Assembly: GCA_018350325.1 (NCBI GenBank)
Contig: JAEVLN010000007.1
Location: forward strand, 2,781,856-2,845,855
Reading direction: 5' to 3'
DNA length: 64,000 nt
Origin: Globodera rostochiensis
Taxonomy: Eukaryota; Nematoda; Chromadorea; Rhabditida; Heteroderidae
Of the stretch, positions 1 through 10,525 are shown piece by piece (position 1 is the stretch's first letter; each line of letters opens with the position of its first letter). The notes under the pieces are model-generated. The model was given only the letters and a program-made list of their open reading frames with translations, searched no databases and was not told the DNA's origin. Made by a program: the position numbers and the translations under genes.

Positions 1-298
1 TAAAGCACAGAAATTGCATTGTCTCCGTTAAGTCCACTCAAATCATCGGCGTAAATGAAGGCTAACATTGCCTTGAACGCCCCCGACTCCACGTCGGACA
101 CCTCCACGGGCTTAATCTCTTCCGAAAAGGCTAAAAATCTTTTTTTTCAAAAAATTTAAACAAATTTTCCGCACCGGTCTCAACGGCGGCGGCCTTTGAT
201 AAAACTGTTACCTGGGGTTGATTCAGCATTGCCAGAACTGGTTGGTTCATTTTCGAGTTTGGTGTTTGTTTTTGGCGGCGGCGATGCATCTGAATTCT
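1..298 (-). pseudogene. Secreted-cassette exon joined to a BTB exon (5'- and window-truncated)
   Basis: Read on the minus strand, 298-212 is an 87-nt linker exon starting ENSDASPPP and ending at a GT donor. It matches exon 2 of the signal-peptide genes at 31388 and 62904. After an intron that still holds the tail of a lost BTB exon (Ala-rich, near 175-200), 130-1 encodes the middle of a BTB domain (SEEIKPVEV, then [16 protein letters not shown]). This matches BTB exon 3 at 4193, 39413 and 48471. Both junctions are phase 1, so the reading frame is kept across the lost exons. The signal-peptide exon is missing because plus-strand SPRY debris lies upstream, and the gene leaves the window at base 1. 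It is seen as a deletion derivative of a secreted BTB gene; whether it is expressed is unknown. Confidence 0.6.
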
Positions 299-324
299 CT
301 ACGTGAGTCGGTCGAAAATTTTTA

Positions 325-652
325 AGTCAATGACGTTATTGGCTGCGGCGTCGATTTGGCAAACGCCAAATCATTTACACAAAAATGGAAAGCGTTTAGG
401 TGAGGAAAATAAGAGCATTAACACTTTTGGCGTGTTTTTTAAATTTAAAAATCTAATCGATGGCCCATTATTTTGGATTTATAAATCAATTTATTTATTT
501 ACGTTGTGTTTATTTTCAGAAACCTGACGGGTTGCATGTCATTTTGGCCGCAGATTTGTTTCCATGCATTTCTTTGTTCCATCCTGGCAACAAAAATTGA
601 GCAAATTTTTGGCCCGAATTTCAAATTCAACATTGCCGAAGGAACCTAGAAA
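325..652 (+). pseudogene. SPRY-domain remnant (last two exons)
   Basis: 331-400 carries the block [10 protein letters not shown] followed by the FTQK/IYTKNG region split over two frames. 520-650 carries the last SPRY exon (AADLFPCISL, then [11 protein letters not shown]). Compared with intact copies, one extra base near 522-530 and a shifted frame near 355 break the reading frame. The N-terminal SPRY half is absent. This is the same SPRY family as the other copies in the window and is clearly dead. Confidence 0.7.
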
Positions 653-1116
653 GTGAAAACGAGGGAATTATGGGGTATTGCTGTTTGAGGGCTTTTTGCG
701 ATCAAAACATTATCATTATAAAAAGATTTTGCTCAATGCGTTTCAATTTTATTTTAGATTTTTTTGGGGTTTTAAAATATTTCTTTGGACAAAAGAAGCG
801 ACTCTTATTCCCTTTTTCTATAAGTAACTCATTTATAAACCTAATTAATGTTATGATAAAATCGATTTGAATAAAGCTTTGAGTGGAATTCTTTTCCTTG
901 GAATTGAGTGTATCGAGTTTCGAGTATCGAAAAGCCGGGGCGGGGGGTATCGAGTTCGTATGAAATGTAAAAAAAATCACAACCGCTCGTCCTCAAATCT
1001 CAAAAAATACACCCTAATGGGGGTCATTCCATCCAAAAAGCAATAATCCTGTTGAAAAAAGTTTAATGTTTTTGCACTTTCTGATTATTCTCAGGAAAAA
1101 TTTCTAATCAATTTTT

Positions 1117-1850
1117 ATGTCCACAGTTTATTTTACTATTATTATGGTTAAACATTATTTTACGATGAATGAACTGATCAAACTTATAAATGTTTGTACA
1201 ACATACTTAAATATAATTTTAAAAAAGATTGTGTTAAAATCCACATATTTCAAAATAAAAAAGTTCGCTCTTTTCCATTCCATTTCTTCTCACATGTGCT
1301 AATTATCAGCACATTCAAAGCCCACGGGGTTGCAAAAACAATGATTTTGCGCAACTGTCCACCAATTCGACGCCTTCATTCATTATACAGTATGCTGGAT
1401 TTTGAGGAACAACCAAATTAAGCGGTTTGGAGTGTCCAATCCTCTATTGCCCAACTGTTCTGCCGCTTTGCGCCTTTCGCGTTGAAAGTTTTCCTCTTGG
1501 ATGAGCTTCCAGGAGCATTCACTCGAGCCTCAGCGGAAAGAGCGCCCTTGCCTGATCAACTGCTTCTCTAGTGAGGACCGGATTAGGAGCACGAGCAAAC
1601 CGTTTTACGTAACTAAAATAATATTAATGGGAGAGAATTGGTGAAAGAATAACCGTTTCCTCTCATAATCAGCACAATGAGAATGGCCTCATGGAAAGAG
1701 CGAACTTTTTTTATTTTGAAATATGAGGATTTTAACACAATCTTTTTTTTTAAATTAATAAGTATGTTGTACAAACATGTATAAGTTTGATCAGTTCATT
1801 AATCGTAAAATAATGTTTAACCATAATTATATTGCTATATATTATGTATT
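1117..1850. repeat. Foldback element with arms of about 160 bp
   Basis: The stretch 1141-1300 is repeated in inverted, diverged form at 1681-1830; shared blocks include the AAAAAAGTTCGCTC and GATCAGTTCATTA regions. The roughly 380-bp centre has no coding signal that I recognise. This is the layout of a MITE or foldback transposon. I could not define a target-site duplication. Confidence 0.55.
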
Positions 1851-1899
1851 GTAGAATTCATAAAAATTTTAAATTTTTTTTATGGCATTTCATTTTTAT

Positions 1900-1998
1900 C
1901 GTTGAAGTGTCGTTGTCGAAGTGTCGTTGTCGAAGTGTCGTTGTCGACGTGTCGTTTCGAAGTGTCTGTTGTCGAAGTGTCCATTGTCGAAATGTCAT
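1900..1998. repeat. 14-bp tandem repeat
   Basis: About six imperfect tandem units of GAAGTGTCGTTGTC with growing divergence towards the right end. No reading frame is attached to it. Confidence 0.75.
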
Positions 1999-2285
1999 AG
2001 CACCGTTTTAAACATTGACATTATTTTTTGAGTATTAGAAAATTGTTTGTTGTTTTAGAAATTATCAAATAAAGGTAAACGTAGAAAAATTTGACCGGAC
2101 TCAGAAATGGGCAGTTTTTTTTTTTGCTTATTATTAATGTGAACAAAAAAACTCAACAACGTCTTATCAGTTGATTGTTCAATTTACTGGAAGAAAGAGG
2201 GTGAATATTATTCTTTAAAGTGATTTGATTGAAAAGAGTTTATGAAAAGAGTTCACAAAATTTTTGAATTAACTTTTCTTTTCAG

Positions 2286-2914
2286 GGCATCGCTCTGTCT
2301 GTGCTGAATGGCCAATTTCAAAAGACGGCATTTTTTACTACGAAGTTAAAATCTTGGAGAAAGAGTAAGTTAAATAAATAAATTTTGAGTTTCAAAATGC
2401 TTTAGAATCTTCGGAATTTACATTGGACTTGCGACGAAATTGCCATTGTTTGTTGGATATGAAAAAGGCACTTACTCATACGGAAGCCGGGGCGAGTTTT
2501 GGGGTCAAGAAGTTGAGAAATGTTTATACGACAACAATAAACGTCCGTACATCGATGGAAAGCTTCCGTTTAAGAAAGACGACGTCATCGGCTGCGGCGT
2601 GGATTTGGCAAAGGGCCGAAAAATCATTTACACGCTAAACGGAAAGCTTTTAGGTGAGAAAGAAAAAGAATTAAAATTAAGGGAATTTAATCACTTTTGG
2701 GTTGTTTCTTTAATTTAAAGATCTATCGATGGACCATAATCTTTTTAATTTATTTATTTAATTATTTTTATTTTCAGAAACTCCCGATTTGCGTGTTGAT
2801 TCTGCCACCAAATTGTACCCGTGCGTTTCGATGTTCAAGGCTGGCACCAAAATTGAAGCAAATTTTGGCACGAAAAAATTCGAATACACATTGCCGAAGA
2901 CATTTAGAAACTGA
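2286..2914 (+). CDS. SPRY-domain gene, 3' three exons
   Basis: Three exons splice in frame: 2286-2364, 2406-2653 and 2778-2914. They encode an SPRY (B30.2-like) domain: HRSVCAEWPI, then YYEVKILEKE, then [48 protein letters not shown] and finally TPDLRVDSATKLYPCVS with KIEANFG. All introns have GT donors and AG acceptors. The expected upstream exon lies at about 2160-2201 (QLIVQF) but is one base out of phase with exon 2286, and no start codon in frame is visible. So this is either a gene with an unseen alternative 5' end or a 5'-damaged copy. SPRY domains are protein-interaction modules; in cyst nematodes secreted forms act as effectors, but no signal peptide is seen here. Confidence 0.7.
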
Positions 2915-3877
2915 AAAACGAGGGGATTTGTAGGCTTTTGATGTGGAGGGTTTCCGTCTGTTTTTTCTTTGTTGATTAAAACATTATCATTCATTTTTTG
3001 TTTTCGAATTTGTTACCTTCGCGAAAAAAAAATCCAGAAAAGAGTAAAAACTATTCGGAAGCTTTCGTGGCCTTTAAGCTATTGTAAAAAGTTTCTGACC
3101 TTGGGTGATGAGTTAGTCTAAATGATTAAGCGTGTGGCACTTTAATACAATAACCTGCACAAAAATGGTATTTAATAGGGCTGTTCGAGAGTCTCGGTCT
3201 CGAGTCTTTGTTATTTATCGATCTTCAAAATTTTTCCGTCGCAACCCTCCCTATCCCAAAAAAGCTTCAAAAAAAATTTCCGGCAGCCCTTTTGCTCCGT
3301 CCACCCCCCCCCCCCAGATATTCAAAAAAACAAAACGTCGTCGCAAATGAAACTGAAAATTCGGTTTAAATTTGATGAAAAATAAACAAAAATGCCATTT
3401 TGTAACTAAAAAGATTATTTATATTGAATTATATTGAAAGAGGTCAGTTTTGTATCGGCCGTCCTTCTGTCCACCCGCCCATTCTCCAGCACTAATTGCC
3501 CCAACCATTTTATGGGTCAGCGTTTTGCCCCTAACAAATTCAAATAAATTCAAAAAGAGACATTTTCTGAATGTTCGGATCTTTTTTTGTGCACAAATGT
3601 CAGAAAAGGCTAAGGCTCATCATCAGGCAGCAGCAGCGAAAGATTTGTCATTTAAAAGATGCAAAACATTTCCATTTCTCCATTCATTCATTCGTTTATG
3701 AGTGTAATGACTTACATAGTAATAAACTTACTCACGTTTTTAATTATTAGTCAAGGCTAGTTTTGGAAATTAAGTCGGTTTTAGAGGAGCATTTTTCAAT
3801 TTTTATTGCATTTCTGCGGGCAAAAGATTATTTCTAAATTCTTTTTCCAGACGCCTTTAAAAATTTAATTTTGTGAA
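2915..3877. other. Intergenic, upstream of BTB-SPRY copy 1
   Basis: AT-rich sequence with a C-run near 3304-3316 and a short piece of a dispersed CGAGAGTCTCGGTCTCGA repeat near 3185. No gene is supported. The last 30 bases hold the conserved candidate trans-splice acceptor described separately. Confidence 0.5.
3844..3877 (+). promoter_or_regulatory. Candidate spliced-leader acceptor and 5' leader of BTB-SPRY copy 1
   Basis: TTTTTCCAG ends at 3850, 27 bases before the ATG at 3878. The same TTTTCCAG plus a leader ending AATTTTGTGAAATG occurs before the other two BTB-SPRY genes (48057 on plus, 39813 on minus) and in a fragment near 27240. No start codon or reading frame lies upstream, so a trans-splice site is the simplest reading. 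A cis 5'-UTR intron is the alternative. Confidence 0.5.
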
Positions 3878-6860
3878 ATGCCAAAACCAAATTCTTTGGC
3901 TGGCCGTATGAAGCATTTGCTGGACACGGGCAATGGGGCGGACGTTCACTTTTTGGTGGGGGGAGGAGACGAAAAGGAGGCGAGTTCTGAAAAATATTGA
4001 AACACTTACTTTAATTAATGATATTTAAATTACTTTTATTAATTAATATTTTTATTTTGTTAAGCTTCTGCCAGCACATAAAGCGATTCTGTCGACGGCC
4101 TCCGACGTTTTTGAGGCAATGTTCCCTTTTGATGCTCAAAATGCCGGTAAGCCGAAAATAATTTAAAAATTTTGATTTAACGAATTTTTTAGACCCTTCG
4201 GAAGAGATTAAGCCCGTGGAGGTGACCGACGTGGAGGTGGGGGCGTTCAAGGCGATGCTCAGCTGTATTTATGCGGACGATGTGAGCGGGCTTAACGGGG
4301 ACAATGCAATCGCTGTGCTTTATGCGGGTCAGAAAATTTTTATGCATTTTTACACTTTCGATTCAAACAAATTTTTAATTTAAGCTAAAAAATATGATCT
4401 TCCTGAACTTGTCAATTCGTGTTTGAACTTTATATGGAAGCTGAGCAATGTTTTTGACGCACTAGACCATGCTCGCTTATTTGGAGAAGAGGTGAGAAAT
4501 GTTTTTCGCGTTTGACGAGACTCGCTTTCTTGAAGAGGTGGGGCAACACTTTGGCTTTTACATATCAGATTCGAATTCTACGCATCAGAAAAGCCCGGAA
4601 ACGATCTTTTAAATGTTTTTTGTAAAATTTGAAAAATCGATTTTTTGAATTCGGGTCCGGGGTTCGAAATCGGCGAAATGGAGGTCAGATTCGGATTTTA
4701 CGTCCCAGAAAAGCCCTAAAAACTATTTTCTAACGACTTTATACAATATTATTTTTTTTTGGAAAAAAATTTGGGACCTCCATTCTGCAAGATTGCCGCT
4801 AAATAAATTTTATTGTCTTTTTTAAACAACCACGATTAATTTGTTTTATTATTTTGGGCATTCGCTCGCCGTTGTTTGGAGCACATCGACCAGAATGCGG
4901 ACGCTTTGATCCTCTCCGAAGCGTTTTTGCAAATTGATCAGCAATTATTGTGCGAGATTATGGCCCGTGACGAGTTGATGATCCGCGAAGAAATTGCAAT
5001 TTGGAATGCCGTAAATTTATAGGAAATAATAAAACAAATTAAAATTATTTTAATTTGTTTTTAAATTAGGCTCTTCGCTGGGCGGACGAAAAATGCCGTC
5101 AAAATGGGAAAGAGCCTTTGGCGGCGAATAAACGGGCAATGCTTGGCCCGGCACTTTTCAAAATTCGTTTACCGCTCATTCCTCAAAAGGATTTTACTGA
5201 GAATATTGGTATCACTCATTTGGATTGGACAGTTTGAATTTTAAAATGCCAAATCTACCTAATCTATTTTCATAATTTAGACTCCAAAATTCGGTTAAAT
5301 TTTGCTTTTAACAGTTCCGTCCGGAGTATTGACACGGGACGGATCATCAGCGTTTATGTCTACCATTCTCATCCGGACGTCGGTCTGCCCGAGCTGTACC
5401 CGATGCAATTCCCAACTAATGGACGTGCTGTTACAGCAGGTGGTTACCCTGCCGTTTACCTATCAAAGCGCTCTACTCATTAGGAGTATTTATTGCATAT
5501 AGGAAAATCAGAAATTTGCAACCGATTTTAAAATACTTTTTTTAAAGCCAAATCAAAAAGTGCCACTTTTACGCAATAACCTGCACAAAAGCGAAATGCT
5601 ATTTAATATGGTGAAAGTAAAATTATATTTCCTTAGGGCTAACCCTTGAAAATCGATGGGATTCCGCTGCATGTCACGAGGACCTGACGCTCACTGAGCC
5701 CAATCGATTGATTGTTCAAAATAGTGGGGAAAAATGGGGTAAATATTATTCGGTTAAAGTGATTTGATTAAAAGTTTACAAAAGAGCTCACAGAATTTTT
5801 TGAATTAACATACTTATACTTTTCAGGAAATCGCTCTGTCTTCGCTGTTCAGCCAATTCCAAAAAATCCTTTCGGCATTTTCTACTATGAAGTGGAAACC
5901 ATACGGCGAAGTGAATCGTAAGTGTAAATAAATAAATAGTTGAGCTTCTCGAATGCTTTAGAAGCATTTTCCGTTAAAAAAAATTATATTAAGGGTGGTG
6001 TTATCATTGGACTTGGGACAAAACAAATGCCATTGAATCGTTGGGTTGGAAATTACAAAGGCACTTACGCATACGCAAGCTGGGGCTATTTTTGGGGTCA
6101 CGAACTTGAGGGATTTTCCCGCCACGTTGGGCACCAATGAACATTTACTTGAACTGGATTCACGAAGCTTGGGAGGGAATACCGAAAGAAAATATCTCAA
6201 AATCATTCAAAGTAGGTACCTATCAAAAATTTGGTGTTTTAAAAAAACAATTTCATCAATTTAAGACATGCGGAATAACCAATGCGTTTGATGGCTCTGA
6301 AGATGGCGAAATTCATTGCTTCAAAAAAGATGGACCGGTTCCAAATGGGATGCTGCGTTTGCAACAGGCACGCGAAATGGCCGAGTTTGACTTTTTGGCG
6401 GAGGGCATTGCAGGACTTTTTGAGGAAGTTGACGTGGAGCAAGACGAAGAAAATGGATTTGTTAGTGACGGATCAGTGGAATTATGAATTTCGTTCAAAA
6501 TTGTGACGTTTTTTGTTATTACAGAAATTTATTTTGATTTAAAAAATAATAAAAAAATTTAATTTATTAAATAATTTTTGAAAAACCTATATTGAAAAAT
6601 AGTAACCCACCCTCTATTTGAAACCCCCTTCTAATTGTAAACCCCCCCCCCCTCGAGGGGGGTTTGAACAATTGTAACCCATGGGTTACTAATAGAGGAA
6701 ATACGGTATTCGTTTTTCTGTTGCAGAAACTGCCGGTTTGCGTGTCGACTCTGCCGCCAATTTGTTTCCGTGTGTTACTACTCTTCGTGATCATGGAGAA
6801 AAAATTGAAGCGAATTTTGGCCCGAATTTCAAATTTAACATTGCCGCCGATGGCATTTAA
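3878..6860 (+). pseudogene. BTB-BACK-SPRY fusion gene, copy 1 (disrupted)
   Basis: The exons mirror those of the intact gene at 48082: 3878-3979, 4065-4146, 4193-4327, 4385-4491, 4858-5010, 5070-5208 and 5315-5439 (BTB and BACK), then 5637-5738, 5827-5917, about 6000-6117 and 6727-6860 (SPRY). BTB blocks seen are [33 protein letters not shown] and [17 protein letters not shown] blocks include [14 protein letters not shown] and [20 protein letters not shown] blocks include [15 protein letters not shown]. Damage seen: exon 7 is one base short near 5335-5350 relative to the copy at 49347, which shifts the frame; the junction into the 6000 exon is out of phase; and a pogo-like element replaces the GRPFI to GQR part of SPRY at about 6118-6709. 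Intron 1 has a GC donor and intron 4 has GG where AG is expected. The 4492-4857 intron holds dispersed foldback-family sequence. Confidence 0.8.
6118..6709 (+). mobile_element. Pogo/Tigger-like transposon remnant inside the SPRY exon
   Basis: 6137-6487 encodes the C-terminal tail of a DDE transposase of the pogo/CENP-B-like group: WIHEAWEGIP, then KTCGITNAFDGSEDGEIHCF. A small intron (about 6212-6264) separates SKSFK from TCGI. The right end at 6682-6709 reads GGGTTACTAATAGAGGAAAT then ACGGTA, a terminal sequence of the CGGTATTTCCTCTATTA type that is also seen at 14330. A C/G-rich palindrome lies at 6640-6662. The left part with the catalytic residues is missing. The insertion interrupts the SPRY reading frame and is accompanied by loss of SPRY sequence. 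Confidence 0.65.
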
Positions 6861-6939
6861 AAAGTGAAAACGAAGGGATTTATGGGATTTTGCTGTTGAG
6901 AGTTTCTTTATTTCATTCTTTGTCGATCAAAACATTTTA

Positions 6940-7295
6940 TGGTAATACTGTGCTTTGTGCCCCCCCCCTTTTTTTGAAAAAATAAAAGATTTTTTTAAAG
7001 TCATATAAACAAGTTCCCCGGGGTTTTCGGGGTCGCTGATCACGATTCTGACATTTATTACCCAATTCCGAAACCCGAACACGAATTCGAACAATTTTTC
7101 GAGAAAAAATTCACAAAAAATTAACAAATTGATTCAAATTCACGAAATGGCCTCGCGTTGCGGAATTGCGTAAAATAAATGTCAGAATCGTGATCAGCGA
7201 CCCCGAAAACCCCCGGAAACTTGTTATATAACTTTTAAAAAATCTTGGTATTTTTTCAAAAAGGGGGGGGGCACAAAGCACGGTATTACCAAAAA
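6940..7295. repeat. Foldback element, arms of about 120 bp
   Basis: 6943-7062 is repeated in inverted form at 7170-7292. Shared blocks are the C-run/G-run, the AAGATTTTTT region, and CGGGGTCGCTGATCACGATT with TCTGACATTTATT. Diverged relatives of the inner block occur at 9880, 16915, 18960 and 31855, so this is one member of a dispersed family. Confidence 0.7.
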
Positions 7296-7299
7296 ATTT

Positions 7300-8122
7300 T
7301 GCGGCAACCATTCCCCGAAGAGTTACAGACCCGGGACTGAAGTGTCTTTTGACTGGGGACTCAGTCGTCCACTGATAAAAAATGTGAAAACTCACTCATT
7401 TGGCTTTCAAAATTAGGAATGTTGATAGGAAATCAAAATTGAGAATTTAAAGCGGTTTTGAACCGGTTTAAAATTTTTAAAATTAAGGAAAAAACTAGGG
7501 TAGGTCACGGTCGGTTTTAAACCGGGGGGTACCGGTGTTCGGTTAGACCGGTTTTGTGACCCCCGGTTATCGGTTTCGGTTAAGGGCATTTTTCGCTTTG
7601 AGCTCATCAAGAAAGCGCTCGCGCCAAAACAGTTGCGTTAAATTCGTCCGCCGCCTTAACAACGAGAAAATAGGCTCCCCATAAAGAGGGGGGGGCGGTC
7701 AGTCAATCGTAATTTTTGAAGCAATTTTCTTAACATATCGTTAAATCTTAAAAAAAAATTCCCCCGGATTCCTCCCATTTTTAAAAAGATTCATAAAACT
7801 ACTATTTTTTTCACACACATTTTGCAAATTGATCGTCGGGGATATTGATTGAAAATCTTTAATTGAGGTTCTCGATCGGCCGACCAATGTTTGCCAAGAT
7901 TTGTCATAAAATCTACCACCAGCAGCAATCGAGAACACGCCACGCCTGTGCCAACATTGAATTTATTTTGAAGAAAGTGATCAGACATTTCTCATTAACT
8001 ATTTTAATGCCGGCCACACATATCGGTCGGCGGTTGAAAGCTTTGAATTACACTTAATGAGGTCGAGAGTCGAATCTGATCGATGGCATATGATAAAGTG
8101 CATATTTTTGCTGCCTTAAACG
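7300..8122. other. Intergenic region before the small secreted gene
   Basis: AT-rich sequence with a block of ACCGG-rich short inverted repeats at about 7500-7585. No coding signal is supported. Confidence 0.4.
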
Positions 8123-8129
8123 ATATAAA
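8123..8129 (+). promoter_or_regulatory. TATA-like box of the 8226 gene
   Basis: TATAAAT lies about 100 bases upstream of the start codon of the secreted-protein gene, in a stretch otherwise free of features. Confidence 0.35.
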
Positions 8130-8225
8130 TACGCGCAGTTCGGCCATTTAAATCGTAGTAAAATAAATTTATATTTTAATTTATTTAATTCCCTCGACTT
8201 TTATTCTTTAGAATTTTCCCCTGAA

Positions 8226-8785
8226 ATGCCCAACTCATCCATCAAAAATTTCCTCTTTTTGGCCTCCATTTTGGCCATGCTCATAATTGAGATTAAAATG
8301 GACGCGCCCAAAGGAAATGTTGCCAAACCGGGGGGAGCCGAGCCGCGCGGACTTTTAGTAAAAATGTTGCGATTTTCTTTTCATTAATCTCCGAATTTGT
8401 GAAGTTCTTATTGGGCGGCCAAAAAACGGGTGCAAATGGAATCGGAAAAGAAAATGAGCAGCCAAAATCCCAATCAAAAGGTTATTTTATTTTTAAACAA
8501 TGACAAAAAGTGCCAAAACAGCTCAACCGAATCTGATTTTAGGTACGGCACTTCGCGGAGGGCGCCACAAGAGAGACGTTTTGGGCAACGCCGGGGGCAA
8601 TGTTGGCGGATGGGACCATCCAATTGACTCTTCATAGTCAGTGTCGACTAAATTAAACATAATTAAAATTTAATTTCTATTTTAGTGATTATGTTGACAC
8701 AATGTTCAAAGAAGCAAATTGGCTCGCCGATAAGGTTAAAAAATATGGCTGGGAGAATTACGGAGTGCCCGCTGGACGCCGCTAA
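8226..8785 (+). CDS. Predicted small secreted protein, four exons, 133 aa
   Basis: Exons 8226-8357, 8405-8480, 8543-8636 and 8686-8785 join in phase (0, 1, 2) with GT-AG introns and give 134 codons including TAA. The start is the first ATG after the TATA-like box. Residues 9-22 are hydrophobic (NFLFLASILAMLII), consistent with a signal peptide or anchor. The rest is Gly/Lys-rich and polar, with a dibasic GGRHKRD stretch near residue 80, and ends in an amphipathic segment DTMFKEANWLADKVKKYG before VPAGRR. There are no cysteines. I do not recognise the family. The size, N terminus and setting suggest a secreted peptide or effector-type gene, and KR could be a processing site; both points are inference. 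The consistent splice phases over four exons argue that it is real. Confidence 0.65.
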
Positions 8786-8829
8786 AGGGCCGAAGTTGTC
8801 GGCATTTTCGAAAAACTGAAAAAGCATTC

Positions 8830-10480
8830 ATTTTTTGGGATTAAAATATTCTTTGTAGCTGTTAGATTATTTCATTGGATTATTTATTTTAATTTCTTTC
8901 TTTTTGATAAATTAGGATTTATTTACTTGAGCTTCTAATAGGTTTTAAAACTCTAAGGTGATCTGAGAGCCCTGCTCAAGAACCGAACAGGAACAGTGTA
9001 AACAGTGCTTAGACTTCTCGAGTGAAATTCAGTCAAAATTTTAATCAATGATGCATTGGACAAAGGGTTCAAGCACTTGCTAGTGAAACCTAAATTTACC
9101 GAGGCACGACCACACAAAAAATGATTCTTTGAAAGCAAACCAACAAAAGCTTCACATCCCGCTACCTTGCCATCGAATCCAATACCAAACTGCTTTCTTT
9201 CAATTAGCTGACTGGGCGAATAGCAACACCGATTTCGCAACACACTTCTTTTGGCATTATGCCATCTTTATTAAATGATTTGAAAATAAGGACAAAAGTA
9301 GAACTTGGTAAAAACAAAGAAAAATAACAACGAGATCCGAATCAAGAGTCATAAGTACATATTAGAAAGGTTACAAATATGTAAATTAAACATCGGCAAG
9401 AGAGTAAAAAAACATGAGAAGATCAGAATTTAGAGAAACAATTATCCGAATTATGTGAAATGATGGCCTGCTATGAGAATAGAGTAACATGAAAATGGGT
9501 AAAGCAATATGAGAACGACGGTCAGGGTATGAGAATAAAAGAAAAAAAGATGTGAACGGTTCAAAAAATGTGAAGATTCTGAATCTGATATTTATTTCGA
9601 CCAATTTCAAACCCCGGACCCAGAATTCGAAAATTTTTCGAAAATTTCAAAATTTAAAATTAATTTTAGCCTTTAAATCATTCAAAAACTAAATAAATAT
9701 CAGATTAGAATCTACGGCCTCGAAACCCCTATGAACTCCTTTTTATCCACTTAAAAATTATTTTTATTTTTTTCAAAAAAATGGAAAAATGGGGGGGGGG
9801 ACCAGCATAAGTAAGTATTACCAAAAATGGTACTTGGGATTCGTTTGTTGAATTGGATGATGTCAAATGATAAATCTGATGTCATATTCGTGATCAGCTA
9901 CCTCGATAACCCCGGAGTACTTCTCAGAATTATATAAAACTGATTTTAAAAAAAAATTCGGGGACCTATATAAGACACCATTACCGTTTTTTGTTTAAGA
10001 AAGTTCTATTTTTTTAGAAAATGTTGCTTGACTTTCTTATTTTAGAAGATTTAATTTAAAAAAATTTTCCTTCTAACCAGACTCAAATGGCCAGACTCAA
10101 GTGGCCACCAGACTCAAATGGACAGACTCAAGTGGCCAGACTCAAGTGGCCCAGACTCAAATGGCCAGACTCAAACGGGCCGCTCCCCATATTAGAAGGG
10201 TTACAAATATGTAAATTAAACATCAGAGAGTAAAAAAAAACATGAGAAGGTCAGAATTTTGAGAGACTTTTATCCGAATTATGTGAAATGATGGCCTTCT
10301 ATGAGAATAGAGTAACATGAAAATGGGTAAAGCAATATGAGAACGACGGTCAGGGTATGAGAATAAAAGAAAAAAGGTTTGAACGGTTCAAAAATGTTGA
10401 AAATTTATAAAAGCAAATCCCAATAACAGAAACATAAAAAACCAATTTAATCCTCAAATAAGAAATCCTAAAGCTCGCCT
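8830..10480 (-). repeat. Inverted copy of the 32.7-33.5 kb repeat, with an internal duplication
   Basis: 8840-9420 reads as the inverse of 33500-32930, sharing the block with GGCATTATGCC and the CACTAGCAAGTGCTTGAA region. The block 9360-9560 recurs directly at 10190-10380. A third copy of the core is at 63500-63860, and a piece lies at 20225-20345. No transposase frame is visible. It is a non-coding dispersed repeat, possibly a long terminal repeat or non-autonomous element. Confidence 0.6.
10074..10187. repeat. Tandem CAGACTCAAATGGC repeat
   Basis: About eight units of 14-16 bp alternating CAGACTCAAATGGC and CAGACTCAAGTGGC, with spacing slips. Confidence 0.75.
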
Positions 10481-10525
10481 TAAATGGTTAAGATCGAAAG
10501 AAGAACGATTTAATCGAAACTAAAA

